Part shown: piece by piece, positions 7,837 to 13,565 of the stretch
Layout of the letters: each line of letters starts with the position of its first letter
How positions within the stretch are numbered: the stretch's first letter is position 1
NCBI GenBank assembly: GCA_016719105.1
Contig: JADKAQ010000045.1
Location: 1-13,565, forward strand
From: Gemmatimonadota bacterium
Lineage (GTDB): Bacteria > Gemmatimonadota > Gemmatimonadetes > Gemmatimonadales > Gemmatimonadaceae
DNA: 13,565 nucleotides
Reading direction: 5' to 3'
Translations under genes and position numbers: made by a program
The notes under the pieces: model-generated
Database searches by the model: none
What the model was told of the DNA's origin: nothing
The model's input: only the letters and a program-made list of their open reading frames with translations

Positions 7837-9291
7837 ATGACGTTCCCCGCAACGCCGGCATCCTCCTCCACCCCACGTCGCTTCCGAGCCCGCATGGCAT
7901 TGGCGACCCAGGGCCCCGAAGCACACGCGTTCCTCGATTTCCTCGCACAGGCGGGGATGAAGATCTGGCAGGTCCTTCCGCTGGGCCCCACCGGGTATGG
8001 TGACTCGCCATATCAATGCTTCTCGGCCTTCGCCGGGAATCCCCTCCTGATTCACTCCCCCGGCGCGGGGGGTGGCTTTCCCGCCAACACCGTCGACTTC
8101 GAGCGCGTCATCACGCACAAGGCGGTGCTGCTCAATGCGGCGCTCGACCGCTTCACCCCCGACAACGCGTATCACGCCTTCGTGGAAGGGGCGCGGTGGT
8201 GGCTCGATGACTACGCGCTGTTCATGGCCCTCAAGCAAGCGCACGGCGGCGTTTCGTGGACTGATTGGGAGCCGGGCGCGGCCCATCGCGACCGCGCGGC
8301 GCTCGCCGTGTACCGAAAGAAGCTGGCCGAGCCGATCGAGCGATCCGGCGGGGCAGTACTTCTTCTTCGTGCAGTTTAGGGCGCTGAAGGAGGCGGCCGG
8401 CGCCTGGCGGAATCCAGCTCAGCGGGCGACCTCCCGATCTACGTGGCGCACGACTCGGCCGACGGGTGGGCCAACCGGTCGCTCTTCAAGCCTGCCGGAC
8501 GGGCGACTGCTCACGCAGGCCGGCGTCCCCCCCGACTACTTCAGCGCCACCGGGCAGCTGTGGGGGAACCCGATCTACGACTGGGACGCCCTGGCCAAGA
8601 CCAACTACGAGTGGTGGATCCGCCGCATGCGGGCCGCCTTCGAGCTGTACGACCTGGTGCGCATCGACCACTTCCGCGGCTTCGAGGCGTTCTGGGAGGT
8701 GCCGGGTGATGCGACGACGGCCATCAACGGGCGCTGGACGCCGGGCCCCGGGGCAGCGCTCTTCGAGGCGATCGAGCGGGCGCTGGGCCGGTTGCCGATC
8801 GTGGCCGAGAACCTGGGGCTGATCACGCCGGCGGTGGAGGCGCTGCGCGAGCGCTTCGGCTTCCCGGGGATGAGCATCCTGCAGTTTGCCTTGGGGGACG
8901 GGCAGGCGAAGGAATTCAAGCCGCACAACTTCCCGCGCGAGCGCGTGGTACACCGGGACGCACGACAACGACACCACGATGGGGTGGTGGGAGTCGGGGC
9001 CGGGGACTCGACGCGCAGCCTCGAGGAGGTGACGCGCGAGAAGTCCTACGCCAAGCGCTACATCAACACTGACGGCACCGAGATGCACTGGGTGCTGATG
9101 CGGGCGGCGCTCGCCTCGGTGGCCAACACCGTCCTGATTCCGATGCAGGACGTGCTGGGGCTCGGGCGCGAGGCGCGGATGAACCTTCCCGGGCGGCAGG
9201 CGGGGAACTGGGGTTCCGCTTTCGCTGGGCGCAGGTGACCCCGGCCATCACCGCTCGCCTCCGCGAGCTGGTGGATCTCTACGACCGTTAG
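7837..9291 (+). CDS. malQ: 4-alpha-glucanotransferase (amylomaltase, GH77), frameshifted
   Basis: This cytoplasmic enzyme transfers alpha-1,4-glucan segments between maltodextrins and releases glucose. After repairing a missing C in the C run at 7845-7848, the N-terminus reads RNAGILLHPTSLPSPHGIGD, followed by QVLPLGPTGYGDSPYQ, the classic GH77 start. The catalytic residues are visible: nucleophile Asp in RIDHFRGF (8666-8668), acid/base Glu in VAENLG (8807-8809), and the transition-state Asp in THDNDT (8964-8966). The C-terminus reads NTVLIPMQDVLGLG, ARMNLPG, RFRWAQ and ends at TAG 9289-9291. The length of about 485 residues is typical of the short, amylomaltase-type proteins. At least seven indels occur (near 7847, 7905, 8340, 8400, 8500, 8945 and 9215). 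No clear ribosome site precedes ATG 7837. It is followed after 13 bp by the transporter gene, and two LacI-type operators lie upstream. Confidence 0.93.
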
Positions 9292-9304
9292 GCATCGAGG
9301 CGAC

Positions 9305-10608
9305 ATGTCCGAGCAGCGCACGAAGTTCTCGACCATCTGGAACATGAGCTTCGGCTTCCTGGGGATCCAGTTTGGCTGGGGACTCCAGATGGCGAACATG
9401 AGCGCGATCTACGAGTACCTGGGGGCGAGCGCCGACGAGATCCCGATGTTGTGGCTGGCGGCCCCGCTCACGGGGCTCATCGTGCAGCCGATCATCGGGC
9501 ACCTGAGCGATTACACCTGGTCGCCGACGCTGGGCGGCGGCGCCCGTACTTCCTGGTGGGGGCGATCCTGTCGTCGCTGGCGCTCATCGCGATGCCGCAA
9601 TCGAGCGCCTGTGGATGGCGGCGGGGCTGCTCTGGATCCTCGACGCCTCGATCAACGTGTCGATGGAGCCGTTCCGCGCCTTCGTCGCCGACCTGTTGCC
9701 GCAGCAGGAGCGCACGCGCGGCTTCGCGATGCAGTCGTTCTTCATCGGCGTGGGCGCCGTGCTCGCCTCGGCGATGCCGTGGATGCTGACGAACTGGTTC
9801 GGCGTGGCCCCGTCGGCGCTTGGACGATCCCGATCACGGTGAAGCTGTCGTTCTACATCGGTTCGGCGGCGTTCTTCGGCGCGGTACTGTACACGATCCT
9901 CACGACCAAGGAACACCCGCCGGCCGACATGGAGGCGTTCCGCAGGCCAAAAGCAGAGCGCGGGGATCGGCGCCACCGTGAGCGAGGTGCTCGCCGCGCT
10001 CAAGGCGATGCCGTTGACCATGAAGCAGCTGGCGCCGGTGCAGCTGTGCACCTGGCTCGGGCTCTTCTGCATGTGGCTCTTACTTCCCGGTGGCGGTGGC
10101 GCGCAACGTCTTTGGGCGCCCGATACGTCGTCGCCGCTGTACCAGCAGGGGCAGGAGTGGGCGGGGGTCTGCTTTGGTGCCTCGCCGGCAGTCTCGCTTC
10201 CTCTTCGCCTTCTGGTTGCCCGTGCTGGCGAAGAAGGTGGGCGGAAGATGACGCACACGATCTGCCTGTTGTGGGGGCGGCCGGGCTGATGTCGGTGGCG
10301 GTGATCACGCAAGCCGGCGCTCTTGATGCTGTCGATGACGGGGTGGGGATCGCGTGGGCGAGCACGCTGTCGATGCCGTACGCGATGCTGGCGGGGTCGC
10401 TACCCGAGGGAAGACCAGGGTGTACATGGGGATCTTCAACTTCTTCATCGTGATCCCGGAGATTGTGGCGGCGTTGGGCTTCGGGTGGGTGATGAACAAC
10501 CTGCTGGACAACAACCGGATGGCGGCGGTGGTGGCCGGTGGGGCGTTCATGGCGTTGGCGGCGGTGTTGGTGCTGCGGGTGCAGGACCCGGGTGAGCCGG
10601 CTTCGTGA
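9305..10608 (+). CDS. MFS sugar transporter (maltose/sucrose-type cation symporter), frameshifted
   Basis: The protein begins FSTIWNMSFGFLGIQFGWGL and continues LWLAAPLTGLIVQPIIGHLS, then SPTLGG and (next frame) RRPYFLVGAIL. This is the SLC45/GPH-like pattern of oligosaccharide:cation symporters. Later segments are SMEPFRAFVADLLPQQER, FFIGVGAVLASAMPWML, SFYIGSAAFFGAVLYTI, CTWLGLFCMW, AWASTLSMPYAMLAGSLP and VYMGIFNFFIVIPEI. Together they account for most of a 12-helix inner-membrane carrier of about 434 residues. Breaks lie near 9540, 9600, 9815, 9960, 10080 (an extra T), 10190-10330 (several) and 10410. It sits between malQ (13 bp before) and a secreted amylase, so maltose or maltodextrin import is the natural inference; the substrate is not proven by sequence. 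GAGG precedes ATG 9305. The mixture of frames makes an exact helix count unreliable. Confidence 0.88.
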
Positions 10609-10619
10609 GCTTCGGCTGG

Positions 10620-10640
10620 TGTCGTGCACGCTGTGCGACA
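10620..10640 (+). terminator. Hairpin after the transporter stop
   Basis: TGTCGTGCA (10620-10628) pairs with TGTGCGACA (10632-10640): nine pairs, two of them G-U wobbles, around a 3-nt loop, starting 12 nt after the MFS stop codon. No T-run follows, so it may be an attenuator, an mRNA-stabilising hairpin or chance rather than an intrinsic terminator. Confidence 0.3.
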
Positions 10641-10648
10641 AAGCATGA

Positions 10649-10686
10649 CACGGAGGTTCACGGAGGGATCACGGAGGGCACGGAGG
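10649..10686 (+). repeat. Short direct repeats of CACGGAGG (four copies)
   Basis: Copies at 10649-10656, 10659-10666, 10670-10677 and 10679-10686 start at irregular spacings of 10, 11 and 9 bp. They fill the gap between the transporter and the amylase gene. Each copy contains GGAGG, but the one likely used for translation of the amylase is the separate GAGGGAG at 10697-10703. Similar CACGGAG-type intergenic runs occur in many soil-bacterium genomes; their role is unknown. Confidence 0.7.
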
Positions 10687-10711
10687 AGTTCCTTCAGAGG
10701 GAGTTTCTGTG

Positions 10712-12522
10712 ATGCAGGGTAAGTTCTGGGGCGTTGTGGTAACGGGAGGGGCGTTGCTGCTGGCGGTGTCGTTACCCGCGCAGGGCCGACGGTGTCGAAG
10801 GTCGAGCCGCGCAACCGGTGGGCCAACTCGTCGGTCAATCCGGTGCGGGTGCTGGTGCGGGGACCAACCTTGCAGGCTCGCTTCGAGTGCGGGCGGTTGT
10901 CCTGGGACAACGGCAAGGTCAACGAGCGGGGACGTATGCCTTCGTCGATGTCGCGATCCCGCGCGATGACGACGGCGGGAGCTATCCGCTCGGTGCGCAC
11001 CTCCGGCGGCGGGAGCGTGGCGGCGCCGTTCTCCGTTGCGCCGCAGGCTGGCCGGGCACGCGGCCTTCCAGGGGTTTGGCACCGAGGACGTGATGTACCT
11101 CCTATGCCCGACCGCTTCGCCAATGGCGACCCCCCAACGACGACCGGCCGTGTCGCGCGGGCTGCTCGATCGCAGCAAGGGGCGCTACTACCACGGCGGC
11201 GACTGGCGGGGGTGCGGCAGAAGCCCTACCTCAAGACGCGTTAGGCGACGACCATCTGGACTAACCCGATCTACGACAACAACAACGGGTTGAACCGGAA
11301 GGGGACGTAACAACAACCAGCCCATCACCGACTACCACATACGGCGCCACCGACGTCTACGCGGTGGACGAGCACATGGGCGACGTGGCGGCGTTCAAGC
11401 AGCCCGTCGACGATGCTGCAGCGCAGGGGATCAAGGTCGTGCTCGACATGGTGGCCAACCACACGGGGCCCTACCACCCGTGGTGCAGGACGCGCCGACT
11501 AAGACCTGGTTCCACGGGACGGAAGCCAACCACCCGAACAACACGTGGCAGACGTGGACGCTGGCCGACATGTACAGCACGCCGGGGTGCGACAGGCCAC
11601 GCTTCGACGGATGGTTTATCAACATCCTCCCCGACCCTCAACCAGGACGATCCCGAGGTCGCGCTACATCATCCAGAACACACTCTGGTGGGGTGGGGTG
11701 AGCGGGATGGACGGGATTCGGCAGGATACGGCCGGACGTCCCGCGCTGGTACTGGCGCGACTGGATGACGGCGATCAGAACGATATCCGTCGCTGCGTGG
11801 TTGGGGAGGGTCTTGTTACGGCGACCCTCGATGATTGCCTTCTTCGAGGGGGACAGTAGCAGTGGGACGGCGTCGACGACAAGGTCGACCTGTTCGACTT
11901 CCCGACGTACTACGCGATTCGCGGCGCCTTTGCGCGCGGCGAGCCGGTGCGCCAGGTGCGCAGATGACGTCGCGCGACCACATCTACCGCGACCCGCAGA
12001 ACCTCGTGACGTTCCTGGGGCTGCACGACGTGTCGCGCTTCAGCTGCACGAGCCGGGGCGACTGCGGACGGGCTGAAGCTGCGCCTACCTTCCTGTTCAC
12101 CGCGCGCGGGACGCCCGCTCGTCTACTACGGCGACGAGACGATATCCCCGGCGGGAACGACCCGGACAACCGGCGCGACTTCCCCGGCGGGTGGGCGCGA
12201 CCCGCGGAACGCCTTCGACGCCGCCGGGCGCAACGCCGCCGAGCAGGACGTGTGGCGGCACGTGCAGAAGGTGGCGCAGATCCGTGCGGCGCGGCGGGAG
12301 CTGCGTGGCGGGGCGACGGAGCACCTGTTCGTGAGCGACCAGGTCTACGTGTATCGCCGCGGCGGGACGATCGTGGCGATCAACAACGGGAGAAGGGAGG
12401 CGAGCGACGTCACGATCCCGCGACCGCGCTTCCGCCGATGCGTTAGGCGTGTGCGCCGCGGGCGGCCCGTGAACGGGGCGACGGTGGTGCGGGTGCCGGC
12501 GCGGGTGAGCTGCATCTTCTAG
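10712..12522 (+). CDS. Secreted GH13 alpha-amylase / cyclomaltodextrinase-like glycosidase, heavily frameshifted
   Basis: A signal peptide (FWGVVVTGGALLLAVSLPAQ) is followed by an N-terminal beta domain (VSKVEP, WANSSVNPVRVLVRG) like that of cyclomaltodextrinase/neopullulanase enzymes. The GH13 barrel starts EDVMYLLMPDRFANGDP when frames are joined. Region I is DMVANHTG (11445-11468). Region II is GMDGIRQDT with nucleophile Asp at 11725-11727. Region III is VVGE with acid/base Glu at 11806-11808. Region IV is FLGLHDVSRF (His-Asp at 12024-12029). The C-terminal beta domain (VYVYRRGGTIVAINNG) ends SCIF before TAG 12520-12522. The protein would hydrolyse alpha-1,4-glucans or cyclodextrins in the periplasm or outside the cell, feeding the transporter and MalQ. 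This is the most damaged gene, with more than ten indels; the residues of all four catalytic regions survive. GTG 10709 directly before ATG 10712 is an alternative start; GAGGGAG lies 8 nt upstream of the ATG. Confidence 0.9.
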
Positions 12523-12527
12523 GCATC

Positions 12528-12906
12528 GTGAAGATCGAACACGTCGCCCTCTGGACACATGACATCGACCAGTCGCGCGTTCTACCAGGCGTACTTCGAG
12601 GCAGAAGCCAACGAACGGTACGAGAGGCGCGCATGCGCGGCTTTGCGTCGTACTTCCTGACCTTTCGGTGGCGAGACCCGGCTGGAGCTGATGCAACTCC
12701 CACAGCTCTCCCCGATATGGCGCTGCCACCGGCGCTGGGTACGCACCTGGCGATTTCGGTGGGGTCGCGCGAGCTGGTGGAGCGCTGGTGGCGCGGGCGC
12801 GCGCAACGGCGTGACGATCCGGTCGGAGGCACGGATGACAGGCGATGGGTACTATGAGGCGGTGATCGAGGATCCGGATGGGAATCCGGTTGAGGTCACG
12901 GCGTGA
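12528..12906 (+). CDS. VOC-family (glyoxalase/bleomycin-resistance fold) protein, frameshifted
   Basis: The gene starts at GTG 12528, five bases after the amylase stop. The N-terminal strand MKIEHVALWTHDID carries the His usual at the first VOC metal site. Further pieces in shifted frames read AYFEAEANERYE, MRGFASYFLTF and GTHLAISVGSRELVERWW, then GVTIRSEARMTGDGYYEAV, and the final strand VIEDPDGNPVEVTA carries the closing Glu ligand. The joined length of about 126 residues is normal for a single-module VOC protein. These proteins bind a metal and act as isomerases, dioxygenases or drug-binding proteins; the substrate cannot be told here. At least four indels occur (about 12580, 12605, 12675 and 12800). 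Close spacing suggests read-through from the maltodextrin genes, though a functional link is not evident. Confidence 0.85.
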
Positions 12907-12918
12907 GGAATTGTCTCA

Positions 12919-12941
12919 CGCGAAGACGCGAAGCCGCGAAG
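12919..12941 (+). repeat. Three tandem CGCGAAG units
   Basis: CGCGAAG occurs at 12919-12925, 12927-12933 and 12935-12941 with an 8-bp period, in the 102-bp gap between the VOC and AhpD-like genes. Runs of this kind are frequent between genes in several soil phyla. No stem or spacer structure was seen. Confidence 0.7.
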
Positions 12942-13008
12942 AAGACGGCCGCATTCGTAGATGAGACGGCACACATCCAGGGCGACGTCATCAAGGAGAC
13001 GGATAGTC

Positions 13009-13565
13009 ATGCACCCGATGTACCTGCAGGAAATCGAGCAGGGGCCCGGCTCGGGGACGTACCGCGACCGCATCGCGCTGATGCGCGCGTCGGGAAAGCC
13101 GATGCCGCAGATCTGGCATCTCTTCGCCTACAAGCCCGATCGCACCGACTTCCTCGCGCACTTCACGCAGGGCGTGATGCGCGGCCCATCGCCGCTCTCG
13201 GCCGGGCTGCGCGAGCTGATCGCCGCGCTCACGTCCAGGCGCAACGACTGCGACTTCTGAACCGGGTCGCACGCCGCGGTCGCGGCGACGCTGCTGGAGG
13301 ACCGGGCGCTGGTGGATGCGGTTCTCGCCGACTACCGCACCGCGCCGATCGACGAATCGTGGAAGGTGCTCTTCGACTTCCTCGACACGGTGAACGCGCG
13401 CTGCGCAGAGGTTGGGCCGCCAGACATCGAGACGGTGAAGGCGGCGGGGTGGAGCGAGGAGGCGATCTACGACGCCATCACGGTCTGCGCGCTCTTCAAC
13501 TTCTACAACCGGTGGATCGACGCGACCGGGGTGAGCGACATGGACGCGGCGGCGTACGCGCAGTC
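13009..13565 (+). CDS. AhpD-like / carboxymuconolactone-decarboxylase-fold peroxidase-related protein with in-frame TGA, 3' truncated
   Basis: ATG 13009 has AAGGAG at 12993-12998. The protein begins MHPMYLQEIEQGPGSG and contains IWHLFAYKPDRTDFLAHFTQ, then LRELIAALTSRRNDCDF, a TGA at codon 84, and TGSHAAVAATLL in the same frame. This is the peroxidase-related AhpD-like pattern, in which C-x-x-C-x-x-x-H forms the redox site; here the Cys is codon 81, the TGA is codon 84 and the His is codon 88. The rest (WKVLFDFLDTVN, VKAAGWSEEAIYDAITV, FNFYNRWIDATG) stays open to the window end with no frame change, unlike the neighbouring genes. Family members reduce peroxides or act as thiol-disulphide partners. 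The TGA is either a selenocysteine codon or a one-base error for TGC. The C-terminal end lies outside the window. Confidence 0.88.
13258..13287 (+). promoter_or_regulatory. TGA codon plus SECIS-like hairpin (candidate)
   Basis: The in-frame TGA (13258-13260) is followed by a six-pair stem, CGCCGC (13272-13277) with GCGGCG (13282-13287), closed by a four-base loop GGTC (13278-13281). The loop begins 17 nt after the TGA and opens with GG, both within the range described for bacterial SECIS elements. GC-rich coding sequence forms such stems easily by chance, so this is only suggestive. Confidence 0.3.

Noticed and set aside
10649..10686. Possible CRISPR array
   Set aside because: The units are only 8 bp with 1-3 bp gaps; there are no spacer-sized intervals and no cas genes.
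10305..11123. Minus-strand open frame of 272 residues across the transporter-amylase junction
   Set aside because: It spans the ends of two recognised plus-strand genes and the repeat run, and shows no family motif; its openness reflects base composition.
11300..11330. In-frame TAA in the amylase as a possible recoded stop
   Set aside because: Adding one missing C restores the expected TYNNQP sequence and the next frame, so this is an indel, unlike the TGA in the AhpD-like gene, where no frame change occurs.
932..12522. A cluster of true pseudogenes
   Set aside because: All catalytic and structural motifs are kept across the breaks in unrelated genes, which decaying genes would not be expected to do.

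Overview
This window is a high-GC stretch (about 70% by eye) from a Gram-negative-type bacterium, most likely Gemmatimonadota or a related soil phylum. That placement is an inference. It rests on the PadR-ADOP permease pair, the CRTAC1-like FG-GAP protein, the repeated polar hexamer GTTAGG, and TTA leucine codons that I saw only inside that hexamer. Nearly every long gene is interrupted by single-base indels while its conserved motifs survive in neighbouring frames. The breaks hit unrelated genes alike and get denser to the right (worst at 10.7-12.5 kb). They look like sequencing or assembly errors (for example a missing C in a C run at the start of malQ), not pseudogenisation. Gene spans are therefore given across the breaks, from recognised start to recognised stop.

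Layout. (1) 2-2607, plus strand, signalling: the 3' end of a tandem-domain KaiC-like ATPase, then a coiled-coil/GGDEF/histidine-kinase fusion. (2) 2636-4419, minus strand: a secreted or lipoprotein CRTAC1-like FG-GAP/ASPIC-UnbV protein followed by a small secreted DUF6265 protein. A hairpin containing both stop codons separates this block from the convergent kinase. (3) 4525-7624, plus strand: a palindrome, a PadR regulator, and an ATGA-overlapping ADOP-type duplicated permease, divergent from block 2. (4) 7625-12522, plus strand: a maltodextrin module. Two AAACGTTT-centred LacI-type operators bracket a candidate promoter, followed by 4-alpha-glucanotransferase (malQ), an MFS sugar transporter and a signal-peptide GH13 amylase. 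(5) 12528-13565: a VOC-family protein and an AhpD-like protein cut by the window end.

How the parts work together. In block 4 the exported amylase would cut alpha-glucans outside the cytoplasm, the transporter would import the oligosaccharides, and MalQ would rearrange them inside, probably under a LacI-family repressor not encoded here. Block 1 pairs a KaiC-like NTPase with an enzyme that could both make c-di-GMP and phosphorylate a response regulator; no regulator is present in the window.

The most notable single observation is at 13258. The AhpD-like gene is otherwise free of frameshifts but carries an in-frame TGA exactly where the second Cys of the CxxC redox motif is expected, with a small GG-loop hairpin 17 nt downstream. 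This is either a candidate selenocysteine site or one base-call error. I did not find a wholly new multi-gene system. No tRNA, rRNA, CRISPR array or insertion sequence was recognised.
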